A stretch of DNA of 32,298 bases from Spirogloea muscicola. Taxonomy: Eukaryota > Streptophyta > Zygnematophyceae > Spirogloeales > Spirogloeaceae. The notes beneath the pieces are model-generated. The model was given only the letters and a program-made list of their open reading frames with translations. It made no database searches and was not told the origin of the DNA. The stretch covers positions 32,576-64,873 of the forward strand of contig WELB01000350.1 of assembly GCA_009602725.1 (NCBI GenBank), read 5' to 3'. Below, in pieces: positions 9,764 to 18,378 of this stretch (positions within the stretch are counted from its first letter, which is position 1; each line of letters starts with the position of its first letter). Both the position numbers and the translations under genes were made by a program.

Positions 9764-10215
9764 GTGTCGGACTTGCCGCTACTGACTACCTATACCGAGT
9801 GGCTAGATTTTCTGTCACTTGCTTCTGTGAGAAGCACACGCTGTTCGACTCGTTCGGGCCTTCTTCGCTCGTTTGAGGGTTCGCTTTCCACACCCCCCGC
9901 TCACTTCAGGCTGATGGCCGAGGCCCGGTGTGAATGGCCCAGACGAGGGAAGCTGTCAGCCTCTAGCTTTCGGGAAGGGAATTGCTGTCCGGCGGCTAGT
10001 CTATCTAAGTTGCGGCTCCTGAATAGAGGGTACTAAAGTGACTATCCTACCTGGGAAAGCACTGGGATAGCGCTTTGAGAGCCACTTTCCTTCTTCCCAG
10101 GGAAGCAACGCGCGCGGGGCAGTCCGGTCACGGGGATGCTCATATTCCCTATTGTCCATTCTTTTTGGGTTGGTGCCAGCCCCTCTTCTCTATGGGCGAG
10201 CACTTCTTCTTATTG
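9764..10215 (+). mobile_element. Retroelement 3' tail, family E
   Basis: Open frame ends LSKLRLLNRGY-stop at 10036. The upstream part of the frame has no recognisable block. The 3' UTR of about 150 bp closes with TTGTCCATTCTTTTTGGGTT, GGTGCCAGCCCCTCTTCTCT and ATGGGCGAGCACTTCTTCTT, the shared terminus, with one side of the stem damaged. Confidence 0.6.
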
Positions 10216-10254
10216 AGCAGACGGCCTCGGAGAAACTATAGTCTAGGTAGCGGG

Positions 10255-10640
10255 CAAGGGGCTGGGGAAAAAGCCAGCCCCCGGCAGGCGAAAATGCGGC
10301 TGCCAAAAGCAAAAGAGCGGCTGTATGAGCCAGTCAGGTGTATACGAAGAGAAAGACTCTTCCAGTAGATGGCTGGGATTGGCCAGTCCAGGGAAAAGAG
10401 TGAACAAAGTTCGAAGGGGTTGGTAAAGCACAGCGACTCAAGTGCCCATTGAGTGCTCAGTAGCCTCTGTTGGCAGCCTCAGGTCAGGGAAACTGGTCGC
10501 CGGTCGGGGTAGCGGGTCCCTTGGCCAGAGCCAGAGCTGCAGCCAAAGCGCGAGCGGCACACAGGTGCAGCGCGCGTGCCAAGGCAGCTGCGGCGATACT
10601 GGCAGGCGTTAATGCGGTACACCTGGGCGATACACCTGCG
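10255..10640 (-). mobile_element. Retroelement remnant, family A-like, minus, head-to-head with next
   Basis: Two hairpins in minus orientation (about 10259-10282 and 10370-10392) are followed by sequence that on the minus strand reads ALARALHLCAARALAAALAL in one frame, equivalent to MARALHLRAGRALAAASGSG, preceded by AQVYRIN in another frame. Frameshifted and non-functional. Confidence 0.6.
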
Positions 10641-10920
10641 GTACGGACGGTGTTGCGTGAGAGGTACTGGCTGAGCCACAGGAGAGAGATGAACAAGGGG
10701 ACATACTTCCAGGAGCATAGCCTCTCCGACCTGCGCCTGCTTAGCAGGGGTTACTGAGTGGTTAGTAGCTGCTTTGTTTTCTCTTGTGTGCTTGTCATTT
10801 CTGCTGCTTCGCCTTAGGGCTTCGCCTGGCTTCCCCCCCCCTCTTCTTGTACTCTGTTCCTTCTTTTTTGGGCTGGCTGTTCCAGCCCATATTCTCAATG
10901 GGCGAGCCCTTCTCCCCGAT
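10640..10920 (+). mobile_element. Retroelement 3' tail, family A
   Basis: Frame ends with TYFQEHSLSDLRLLSRGY-stop at 10755-10757. UTR: TAGCTGCTTTGTTTTCTC, TGTGTGCTTGTC, then TTCTTTTTTGGGCTGGCTGT TCCAGCCC and CAATGGGCGAGCCCTTCTCC. The terminus ends about 220 bp upstream of the start codon of the wall-type protein gene. Confidence 0.75.
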
Positions 10921-11138
10921 GAAGGTAGTGCTCCCCGGGACAGGCAACGGAGGGCCAGGGGCGGATCGGATCGGCGCCCCTACACACCTGCCGGCCGAGC
11001 CGGGCGCCCCCGCCGCCTCGCTCCACCTACCTGCCCCGCCGGCCCCCTCTTTAGCCCGCTCCCCCACCACCTTCCCCCGCACTCGCCCCCCCGCTTCTCG
11101 CCTCCCCCCCCGCCCCGCCCCGCGCCGCCCCGCCCGCC

Positions 11139-12441
11139 ATGGCGCTCCGCTGGGCCTCGCTGCTGCTCCTCCTCGCCCTCGCCGCNNNNNNNNNNNNNNN
11201 NNNNNNNNNNNNNNNNNNNNNNNNNNNNNNNNNNNNNNNNNNNNNNNNNNNNNNNNNNNNNNNNNNNNNNNNNNNNNNNNNNNNNNNNNNNNNNNNNNNN
11301 NNNNNNNNNNNNNNNNNNNNNNNNNNNNNNNNNNNNNNNNNNNNNNNNNNNNNNNNNNNNNNNNNNNNNNNNNNNNNNNNNNNNNNNNNNNNNNNNNNNN
11401 NNNNNNNNNNNNNNNNNNNNNNNNNNNNNNNNNNNNNNNNNNNNNNNNNNNNNNNNNNNNNNNNNNNNNNNNNNNNNNNNNNNNNNNNNNNNNNNNNNNN
11501 NNNNNNNNNNNNNNNNNNNNNNNNNNNNNNNNNNNNNNNNNNNNNNNNNNNNNNNNNNNNNNNNNNNNNNNNNNNNNNNNNNNNNNNNNNNNNNNNNNNN
11601 NNNNNNNNNNNNNNNNNNNNNNNNNNNNNNNNNNNNNNNNNNNNNNNNNNNNNNNNNNNNNNNNNNNNNNNNNNNNNNNNNNNNNNNNNNNNNNNNNNNN
11701 NNNNNNNNNNNNNNNNNNNNNNNNNNNNNNNNNNNNNNNNNNNNNNNNNNNNNNNNNNNNNNNNNNNNNNNNNNNNNNNNNNNNNNNNNNNNNNNNNNNN
11801 NNNNNNNNNNNNNNNNNNNNNNNNNNNNNNNNNNNNNNNNNNNNNNNNNNNNNNNNNNNNNNNNNNNNNNNNNNNNNNNNNNNNNNNNNNNNNNNNNNNN
11901 NNNNNNNNNNNNNNNNNNNNNNNNNNNNNNNNNNNNNNNNNNNNNNNNNNNNNNNNNNNNNNNNNNNNNNNNNNNNNNNNNNNNNNNNNNNNNNNNNNNN
12001 NNNNNNNNNNNNNNNNNNNNNNNNNNNNACAAGTCCCCGCCGCTCAACAAGTCCCCGCCGCTCAACAAGTCCCCGCCGCTCAACAAGTCCCCGCCGCTCA
12101 ACAAGTCGCCGCCGCTCAACAAGTCGCCGCCGCTCAACAAGTCGCCGCCGCTCAAGAAGTCGCCGCCGCTCAAGAAGTCGCCGCCGCTCCAGAAGTCGCC
12201 CCCTCTGGCAAAGAAGAGCCCGCCCGCTGGCAAGACAGGCAACAAGAGCCCGCCGAACAACATCAAGAAGAGCCCGCCTCCCAGCAAGAATACCAAGACA
12301 AGCCCACCCCCGGCCAAGGGCAACAATAAGAGCCCACCTCCAAGCAAGAACATCAAGAAGAGCCCCCCTCCGAGTAAGAACATCAAGAAGAGCCCTCCCA
12401 CCAAGAAGTCCCCTCCCATCGGTGTGAAGGTGAAGTACTAG
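11139..12441 (+). CDS. Secreted Lys-Ser-Pro-Pro repeat protein (wall/extensin-like), interrupted by gap
   Basis: The start ATG lies in CCCGCCCGCCATGG and is followed by MALRWASLLLLLALAA, a textbook signal peptide core. After an 843-base run of N the other end is a Lys/Pro-rich repeat: six KSPPLN units, two KSPPLK, one KSPPLQ, then irregular KKSPP and NKSPPP units, ending KKSPPIGVKVKY-stop. Ser-Pro-Pro tracts are typical of hydroxyproline-rich glycoproteins of green-algal extracellular matrix (pherophorin and extensin types); the dense Lys is notable. The two ends are in different frames as assembled, so gap length or introns are unresolved and the middle domain is unknown. I join them because the signal peptide and the repeat lie on one strand with nothing else between. 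Confidence 0.65.
11186..12028. other. Assembly gap (843 N)
   Basis: A continuous run of N. It begins just after the signal peptide and ends inside the tandem 18-bp coding repeat, so the gap probably reflects repeat or GC difficulty. Its length need not be real. Confidence 0.95.
12031..12210 (+). repeat. 18-bp coding tandem repeat (KSPPLN)
   Basis: Ten consecutive units of AAGTCCCCGCCGCTCAAC, the first four identical, later ones with CCC to GCC changes and AAC to AAG or CAG changes. It keeps frame throughout, consistent with a translated repeat. Confidence 0.9.
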
Positions 12442-13019
12442 GCTGGCAGCTCTTGGTAACAGTGCCTAGTAGTGCCCCAAGCTGACCGACTTGTCAGGCG
12501 ACAGCCGACGGGCTGAAGGGCGTCACCCGCCTGCTGGCGCTGACTGCAGATGTCGAGAGATTTATGAGATTACGAGATACTTATGTAGGCAGCTGCCAGG
12601 GCTGTGCATGCGCTGTGCACAGCCTTGGCGCTCTCTGGCCAGAGGCGGCTTGCTGCTGTCAGATGCTATGGTTGCCCACACCCCCGACACACATGCAACT
12701 GGAAGTTGCTAGCCAGATTGCCAATACCTCCTCTAGATTGGTGGATGCCTGGCCGTCATCAGCGGCCACGCACTACGCGCCATAGACGCGTACTGCCAGG
12801 CAGGGCATGCTGCAGATGGCGTGGACAGATTATTTCATTCGTATGCTCATTCTTTTTCCCCCATTGAGTGTTGGACATGAACAGAAGCGCATCGGTCGGC
12901 GATGCGGGGTTGCAGGAAGGGAAGTAGGCCTTGTTGGTCGGGTGCTGGTCATCAATCGAGGGCACTGTGTCTGCACAGGCAGGCGTGCCTGCATGCACGG
13001 ATTTGCAGGCAGGTAGAGC
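12442..13019. other. 3' UTR/intergenic, no gene seen
   Basis: Downstream of the repeat-protein stop. No conserved protein block, retroelement tail or terminal hairpin recognised. Confidence 0.5.
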
Positions 13020-13800
13020 CTATGTGCAAACCACGTTACTGATGTGAGGCGCCAATACACGTTGTTGCTCAAGGAGGAATCGTCCAGTTATGGACGAAGC
13101 CACTTGAGCCCAGCAGCCAAGGTACGCTGGTCTGCATAAGCGGACCAAGGGGCGACAACCAAGCCCACCGTGGCCTATGGGCAGCGTACATTGCACCAGT
13201 GCTGCTGGAGACTGCTCTAGGAGTGGGTGAGCAATCAGATCGGCAAGGCATTGCTGAAGCTTGACATCAATGGATGCATAGATAGCATCCAAGCTGACCG
13301 ACGGTGGGACCGTACGCACGAGGTAGCACGGCCGCTGTGCCACACTCCTGGTCAAAATGGCCATTGCCAACTGAGAGTCCCCGAGGCTGGGGAGCTCTGG
13401 CAGGACCTGCATGTATCCTTGGAGTCGAGCAAGGACAGCACCCTCCGAGAAAGACGGGTCCCCTAGTGGCTCTCCCAAGATCCTCAAGCCGCCCTCTTGA
13501 GTCTGACAAGATGTCGGCGACGAGGGGAAGAGGGAAAGAGGGATGCCAATGGGGGACCAGGCAGAGCACTTAGCTGGATTGACCCAAGCCCGATAAGTTG
13601 GAGCTGGTGCTGAAGCGTGCCAAATGCTCGCAGCACCTCCTCTGGGGGGCCGAGAAGCGTGGTATCATCCGCATAGCTCGGGAGGAGAACGCCAGGGTGA
13701 GCGCTTGCCGTGTTACACAAAGCACGGTGATGCGCCAGAGCGAAGAGGAAACCACCCCTTGGCGTGTCCCCGTCTTTGACTGCAGAACAGCCAAAGAAGT
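13020..13800 (-). mobile_element. Non-LTR reverse transcriptase fragment (YADD)
   Basis: Minus strand. Frame from about 13790: KDGDTPRGGFLFALAHHRAL (the G-x-x-Q-GDPLGP block of non-LTR reverse transcriptases, worn), LLPSYADDTTLLGPPEEVLR with the catalytic YADD at 13664-13675, then QLQLIGLG. A one-base shift near 13580 moves to VNPAKCSAWSP, GGLRILGEPLGDPSFSEG, LPELPSLGDSQLAMAIL, CYLVRTVPPS and LPIGHGGLGCRP, AYLGCWAQVA, the thumb and post-thumb blocks. Upstream fingers and the expected C-terminal knuckle and nuclease are missing here. The layout 'RT, GGLG block, knuckle, nuclease' is that of the elements whose tails are scattered around, so it may belong to the same group. A frameshift makes it non-functional. 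Confidence 0.85.
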
Positions 13801-13879
13801 CCCTGCCCCCAAGTCCTTGCCTACGGTGACTCTGCCAACCGGCCTTGCGCCTGCTGCTGGAACCACTTGTGCATTGGGA

Positions 13880-13960
13880 AGCCACAGCAGCGGTAGCGGC
13901 AGCAGTAGCGGCAGCGGCAGCAACAACGGCAGCGGCGGTGGTAGTAGCCGGAATGGTGGA
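13880..13960. repeat. GGCAGC/GGTAGC microsatellite
   Basis: Imperfect hexanucleotide repeat of GGCAGC, GGTAGC and AACGGC steps. It gives the poly-Ala and poly-Leu/Pro stretches in shadow frames and has no coding meaning that I can support. Confidence 0.7.
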
Positions 13961-14130
13961 CATAGGAGGGGCGGCCGCCAAAAGGGGGCACTATCGGGGG
14001 GCACGTCTGTGTCTGTGGGGGCAATTTCAGGGGGCACATGCGAGGATGGGGAGGGGGGGTTGCGTACCTCGCTCGAACTCAGGCCGTCACTGTCCGTGGA
14101 AGTGGCGGCAGTGGCCGCCCCGCAATCTTC

Positions 14131-14571
14131 CTAGCTCGGGTGGCGGGTTGTTGGGCAAGTCCGCTTCGGGCGAGGAGGTGGCAGCCGCACGCTGGAGAAT
14201 ACCATACACGCTGCGGCATGAGAGGCAGGGTGCACGAGCGTGCTCGGCTGCGGTGCGACGAACAGTGCTGCAGGTGAGGGAGGCGGGATGGGAGGCGACT
14301 GGCAGAGGAGGACGAGCTCGGCTGCAGGCGGGGCAGAGGAGGCCGTCGCTAGGCGTGAGGCGACGGGCGGAGCAGGTGCGGCTGGCGCGGGCGCGGGGAG
14401 CTGCTGCCCGAGCGAGGGTGGCTGGGGAGCTTGGCAGCCGGCGAGGCGCCCCCGGGCCTGGCGCGGCATTGAGCGGGGCGCTCGAGGTCCTGGGGCCTCG
14501 ATGCCTGGCGCAGCCACGAGCTCGGCGGCGGCGTGGGGCAGCGGGGCCGCCGCCATCGCCCCACCCGGCAA
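14131..14571 (-). other. GC-rich open stretch, possible 5' exon, unidentified
   Basis: Very GC-rich and open in two frames on the minus strand. An ATG in a good context (GGGGCGATGGCGGCG, 14556-14554) begins MAAAPLPHAAAELVAAPG. The neighbouring frame has paired cysteines (LLCPACS and PCLSC). The composition is like the first exon of the START-like gene, so it may be the first exon of a host gene, but no family is recognised and no splice partner was found. It ends near the reverse-transcriptase fragment. Confidence 0.25.
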
Positions 14572-14623
14572 CGGTGCAAGGAGCTGTCTGAATTAGTACA
14601 GCGCGTCCTAATTGACTGGCGGC

Positions 14624-14934
14624 TGTGAGGGGCCAGCCCAACGAGAAATGCCCGCCCACAGAGAGAAGGCGCGCGGAGCGCATGAAATCGAAGGGAGACC
14701 ATAATGAGAAGGCGCGCGGGGCGCATGAAATGAAATGGAGGCCAATTCAAGCCGATACATTGTTCAGGCAGAGTCTAGGGCAAACTAAACAGGGCTACAT
14801 AAGACGGAAACCGAAACCAAGGTGCCTAAGGTGACATTAGTACCCTCGGGTGAGCACAAACAAATCCGACAAGCTGACTTGGGGAGCTGGAGCGCCGCCA
14901 CGAAAGCCGGAGGCCTGACTCAAAGCGCGCCCAG
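14624..14934 (-). mobile_element. Retroelement 3' end, family C
   Basis: Minus strand SQASGFRGGAPAPQVSLSD and LFVLTRGY-stop (TAA, near 14838-14840), then the family C UTR with TTGTTTAG-like and TGAACAATGTATCGGCTTGA sequence, ending in two successive copies of the CATGCGCCCCGCGCGCCTTC motif (14705-14730 and 14664-14688) and a terminal hairpin near 14624-14642. The duplicated terminus suggests a second truncated insertion on top of the first. Confidence 0.75.
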
Positions 14935-15165
14935 CCGTGGTCGACAAGTGTATCGAATGCGCCTGGCCGTCTCGCTGCAGAGGTCATGGCCTGGGCGTTG
15001 CACCTTCATGCCGGCAGAGCCCTCGCGTGTATCCTCGCTGCTGCCTCTGGCTCTGGCCAGGGGGCCCCTTCCACGAGCCTAGCATCTCCGACCTGCGGCT
15101 GCTTAGCAGAGGTTACTGAGTGATTCGTAACTGCTTTGTTTCTCTGTGTGCTTGGTTTTCTTAGA
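14935..15165 (+). mobile_element. Retroelement 3' tail, family A, head-to-head with family C
   Basis: Begins QVYRMRLAVS-like (RQVYRMRLAVSLQR near 14939), with a frameshift in the middle, and ends ISDLRLLSRGY-stop at 15117-15119. UTR GTAACTGCTTTGTTTCTCTG then breaks at TTTTCTTAG near 15165, well short of the hairpin. Confidence 0.75.
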
Positions 15166-15249
15166 CAAGGCCGCCTACACCATCGCCGTGCTGCAGCTCC
15201 CCAAGGCCGACTTGCGCATGCGCGCGAGAGAGACTTCAATCGGCCTCCT

Positions 15250-15712
15250 CCCCGGGGCCAGGGGAAGCGCTAAGAAACAGAAACAAAGCAGCTACGAGAC
15301 ACTCAGTAACCCCTGCTAAGCAGCCGCAGATCAGAGATGCTGGGCTCCTGGAAGTGGGTCCCCTGGCCAGAGCCAGAGACAGCAGCGAGGGCTCCGCCGG
15401 CACGAAGGTGCAGCGCCCGGGCCATGGACCTCTGCAGCGAGACGGCCAGGCGCATTCGATATACTTGCGCCAGCGACCCGGCTGCAGGGAAGTCTACCGG
15501 CTCTCCATGGAAGCGCCGGGCGATGGTGTGGCGGGCGAGCTGGGTGAGCAGCTCGAGCCACCGAGCGCCCAGCGCCCCATGTGTGTCGATGGCCAACGGG
15601 AAGAACTCGTCTTCCCGCGGATGATCCGCGTACTTCAGCTCTTTGGCCCGAGCAGCGCAGGCGACCGCATACCCAGCCGTGGTGGCACAGTCAGCTGGGT
15701 GTGAGCGGTGCT
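15250..15712 (-). mobile_element. Retroelement tail, family A, minus
   Basis: Minus frame from about 15705: HPADCATTAGYAVACAARAK, ELKYADHPREDEFFPLAIDT, HGALGARWLELLTQLAR, PVDFPAAGSLAQVYRMRLAV, LHLRAGGALAAVSGSGQG, ISDLRLLSRGY-stop at 15303-15305. The upstream nuclease Asp block is cut off. The UTR is cut near 15250, so this and the previous copy are joined tail-to-tail with about 85 bp between. Confidence 0.85.
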
Positions 15713-15754
15713 CCCCGGGGGCAGCGGCGTGGCTTCGGGCCCTCCCCATCAATG

Positions 15755-15951
15755 AAGAAAGTGCTCGCGCATTGAGAATAGGGGCTGGAAAAGCCAGCCC
15801 AAAAAGAATCAACAAAGGACGAGAAGGGGGCCAGGGGAAGCGCTAAGAGAAACAAGCACACAAAGAAACAAAGCAGCTACGGATCACTCAGTAACCCCTG
15901 CTAAGCAGCCTCAGGTCAACGACGCTAGGCTCCTGGAAGTGGGTCCCCTGG
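15755..15951 (-). mobile_element. Retroelement 3' end, family A (palindrome left arm)
   Basis: Terminal string AGTGCTCGCGCATTGAGAAT, hairpin GGGGCTGGAAAAGCCAGCCC (15781-15800), the CTTCCCCTGGCCCC UTR in complement, the stop and the last dozen codons. It breaks at 15951, where the spacer of the palindrome begins. Confidence 0.8.
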
Positions 15952-15979
15952 ATAGCTCTTCCAAATTGACTGGATCGAT

Positions 15980-16144
15980 GTCCCGCGCGCTGCACCTGCG
16001 GGCCAGCAGAGCCCTCGCTGCTGCCTCTGGCTCTGGCCAGGGGACCCACTTCCAGGAGCCTAGCGTCGTTGACCTGAGGCTGCTTAGCAGGGGTCACTGA
16101 GTGATCCGTAGCTGCTTTGTTTCTTTGTGTTCTTGTTTTTCTTT
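15980..16144 (+). mobile_element. Retroelement 3' end, family A (palindrome right arm)
   Basis: Starts at ARALHLRASRALAAASGSGQ and ends VVDLRLLSRGH-stop: the final Tyr codon is CAC (His), and the left arm has TAC at that place. UTR breaks after TTGTTTTTCTTTT at about 16144, with no hairpin. Confidence 0.75.
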
Positions 16145-16146
16145 TC

Positions 16147-17060
16147 AATGACGCCCTCGCTCTCCCCGATGAGGTATTTGGCACTGCCGTCCACCGGCTC
16201 CTATGGCTGCCGCCTTCATGTCTCCAGGGCGTGCGTCAGTGTGTGTGCGGCGATCGAGGGGCCGAGTCTGGGGAGCTGGCCGCTCATGTTCTGCGCTGCG
16301 CCCACGGCGGCGAGTGGACAGCGGCCCACGACCGCCTCCGCGATGCGATGCATGGCATCCTGGTGGAGGCTGGCTTCTCGGTGGCAGCGGAGCACTCCGG
16401 CGTCATGCCGCTCCAGGAAAGGGCCGACGGTCTACACGCCCAGCGCGTAGACCTGGTGGCCACCCCACAGGCCGGCGGGCCACGTCTTTTCCTGGACGTG
16501 GTGACCACCGACGCATACGACCGCTCACACCCAGCCCAATGTGCCACCGAGGTTGGGTATGCGGTCGCCTGCGCCGCTCGGGCTGAAGAGCTCCAGTACG
16601 CCGACCATCCGCGGCAAGACGAGTTCTTCCCGTTGGCAATTGACACCCATGGGGCGCTGGGCGCTCGGTGGCTCGAGCTGCTCACCCAGCTCGCCTGCCA
16701 CACCATCGCCCGTCGCTTCCATGGGGAGCCGGTAGACTTTCCTGCAGCCGGGTCGCTGGCGCAAGTGTATCGTATGCGCCTGGCCGTCTCGCTGCAGAGG
16801 TCTATGGCCCGGGCGCTGCACCTTCATGCCGGCAGAGCCCTCGCTGCTGCCTCTGGCTCTGGCCAGGGGACCCACTTCCAGGAGCCTAGCATCTCCGACC
16901 TGCGGCTGCTTAACAGGGGTTACTGAATGATTCGTAGCTGCTTTGCTTCTTTGTGTGCTTGTTTTCCTTAGCGCTTCCCCTGGCCCCCTTCTCGTACTCT
17001 GTTCGTTCTTTTTTGGGCTGGCTTTTCCAGCCCCTATCCTCAATGGGCGAGCACTTTCTC
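16147..17060 (+). mobile_element. Longest retroelement tail, family A: knuckle, nuclease and 3' UTR
   Basis: Open to the stop at 16924-16926. In order: NDALALPDEVFGTAVHRLL, a knuckle (CVCGDRG ... LAAHVLRCAHGG ... AAHDRL, C-x-C-x12-H-x3-C), VEAGFSVAAEHSGVMPL, the nuclease core QRVDLVATPQAGGPRLFLDV VTTDAYD, then EELQYADHPRQDEFFPLAID, LGARWLELLTQLA, MRLAVSLQRSMARALHL and ISDLRLLNRGY-stop. The D-x(13)-DVV spacing and following Lys/Gln-x-Tyr fit the restriction-like endonuclease of R2-group elements. The 3' UTR contains GCGCTTCCCCTGGCCCCC, the hairpin at 17015-17033 and CAATGGGCGAGCACTTTCTC. No reverse transcriptase precedes it: 5'-truncated insertion. Confidence 0.85.
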
Positions 17061-17089
17061 TTCTCCCTGCACGAGACCATAGAGGGTAG

Positions 17090-17400
17090 GGGCTGGGAAG
17101 GCCAGCCCAAAAAGGATGGACAAGGTCCAAAGAGCCAAAGGTAGCCGGAAAATCAAACAGCGCTCCCAAATTTGACTGGTGGCTGTCAAGAACAGCGCTT
17201 CCACATTGAGAAGAAAAGGCTGAGTGGTGGCTGTGAGAGGCCAGCCCAAAAAAATGGACAAGGACGGGAGGGGCCGGAGGGCGCAAAAAGCAAGAACCTG
17301 ATTGCTAAGACGGCAGCAAGAGCGCTCTTGGTAGCCTCGAGTCAGTAAGTGCAAGTCAGAGTAAGTAGAATAAGAAACCACACAGCTAGACACTACACGA
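17090..17400 (-). mobile_element. Retroelement 3' end with lost stop, plus extra hairpin
   Basis: Minus strand reads SDLHLLTRGYQERSCCR: the stop after the conserved Tyr is replaced by a Gln codon. UTR follows to the hairpin at about 17228-17247 (GTGGCTGTGAGAGGCCAGCC C). A second minus hairpin lies at 17090-17111, facing the plus hairpin of the previous copy at 17015-17033. Confidence 0.65.
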
Positions 17401-17449
17401 CCGCAGAAGGAAGCTCAATACCCACGAGTGAGCAGCAGCCCAAAGGAAT

Positions 17450-17605
17450 GTTACTCATTCTTTTGGGCTGGCCGTTCTCAGCCCCTCTCCTTCAAGCTAC
17501 TCCGCCTTGATGTTGCTCACTTGCGGGTTCTGAGCTTCCCTCCGCATCGTCTCGTCTTTTGTACTGTAGTCCATTGCGGCACCTTTTTCTTGCCGACGGT
17601 TTCCA
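17450..17605 (+). mobile_element. Terminal hairpin and family B UTR fragment
   Basis: CATTCTTTTGGGCTGGCCGT TCTCAGCCCC is a plus terminal hairpin (about 17467-17488). It is followed by GATGTTGCTCACTTGCGGGT TC-TGAGC and CCGCATCGTCTCGTCTTTTG, which matches the end and UTR of the family B copies at 24777-24850. Confidence 0.6.
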
Positions 17606-17607
17606 CG

Positions 17608-18225
17608 CCCCGTCGCGTAGACCTGGTGGCCACCCCAAAGGCCGGTGGGCCACGTCTTCTCCTGGACGTGGTGACCACCGACGCATACGACCGCTCACAA
17701 CCATACCAATGTGCCACCGAGGTTGGGTATGCGGTCGCCTGCGTTGCTCGGGCCAAAGAGCTCGAGTATGCCGACCATCCGCGGAAGACGAGTTCTTCCC
17801 GTTGGCAATTGACACCCATGGGGCGCTGGGCGCTCGGTGGCTCGAGCTGCTCACCCAGCTCGCCCGCCACACCATCGCCCGTCGCTTCCATGGGGAGCCG
17901 GTCGACTTTCCTGCAGCCGGGTCGCTGGCGCAAGTGTATCGTATGCGCCTGGCCGTCTCGCTGCAGAGGTCTATGGCCCGGGCGCTGCACCTTCGTGCCG
18001 GCAGAGTCCTCGCTGCTGCCTCTGGCTCTGGCCAGGGGACCCACTTCCAGGAGCCCAGCATCTCCGACCTGCGGCTGCTTAGCAGGGGTTACTGAGTGAT
18101 TCGTAGCTGCTTTGTTTCTTTGTGTGCTTGTTTTTCTTAGCGCTTCCCCTGGCCCCCTTCTCGTACTCTGTTCATTCTTTTTTGGGCTGGCTTTTCCAGG
18201 CCCTATCCTCAATTGGCGAGCAGTT
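17608..18225 (+). mobile_element. Retroelement tail, family A, with one-base deletion
   Basis: Nearly identical to the second half of the 16147-17060 copy, starting at RRVDLVATPKAGGPRLLLDV. The sequence CCGCGGAAGACGAG (about 17778-17791) lacks one C present in the sister copy (CCGCGGCAAGACGAG), shifting the frame from KELEYADHPR into nonsense; the sister frame then continues EDEFFPLAIDTHGALG to ISDLRLLSRGY-stop at 18093-18095. UTR and hairpin (about 18184-18202, one arm with a GG for CC change) follow. Confidence 0.85.
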
Positions 18226-18235
18226 TCTTTCTTTT

Positions 18236-18378
18236 CTCTTTGGCTTTGGTCATTGTCCATTCTTTGTGGGCTGGCTTTGCCAGCCCCTCTTCTCTATGAG
18301 AAGGTGCTCGCCCATTGAGAAAAGGGGCTGGCAAAGCCAACCCAAAAAGAATGGACAATTTTCAAAGCCAAAGAAAGA
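18236..18378. repeat. Palindrome of two family B termini
   Basis: Left arm 18236-18295 (CTCTTTGGCTTTGGTCATTG, TCCATTCTTTGTGGGCTGGC, TTTGCCAGCCCC) pairs with right arm 18319-18378 (GGGGCTGGCAAAGCCAACCC, AAAAAGAATGGACAAT, CAAAGCCAAAGAAAGAG). Arms of about 60 bp differ at a few positions. The centre contains AAGGTGCTCGCCCATTGAG. It is a tail-to-tail junction of two retroelement 3' ends. Confidence 0.8.

Noticed and set aside
12031-12210. CRISPR-like regular repeat
   Set aside because: Units are directly adjacent without spacers and keep a protein frame; the genome is eukaryotic.
10980-12419. Long minus-strand frame (GGDLLSGG repeats) across the KSPP gene
   Set aside because: It is the mirror of the 18-bp coding repeat, and most of its length is N. 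The plus strand has a signal peptide and a sensible end; the minus frame has neither.
13845-14591. Plus-strand frame of 248 codons
   Set aside because: Driven by the GGCAGC microsatellite and GC-rich sequence; no family recognised and it opposes the reverse-transcriptase fragment.
15166-15250. Possible host exon DKAAYTIAVLQLPKADLRM between two retroelement tails
   Set aside because: Short, with no splice partner; CTGCAGCTCCCCAAG resembles the end of family C tails, so a retroelement remnant is more likely.
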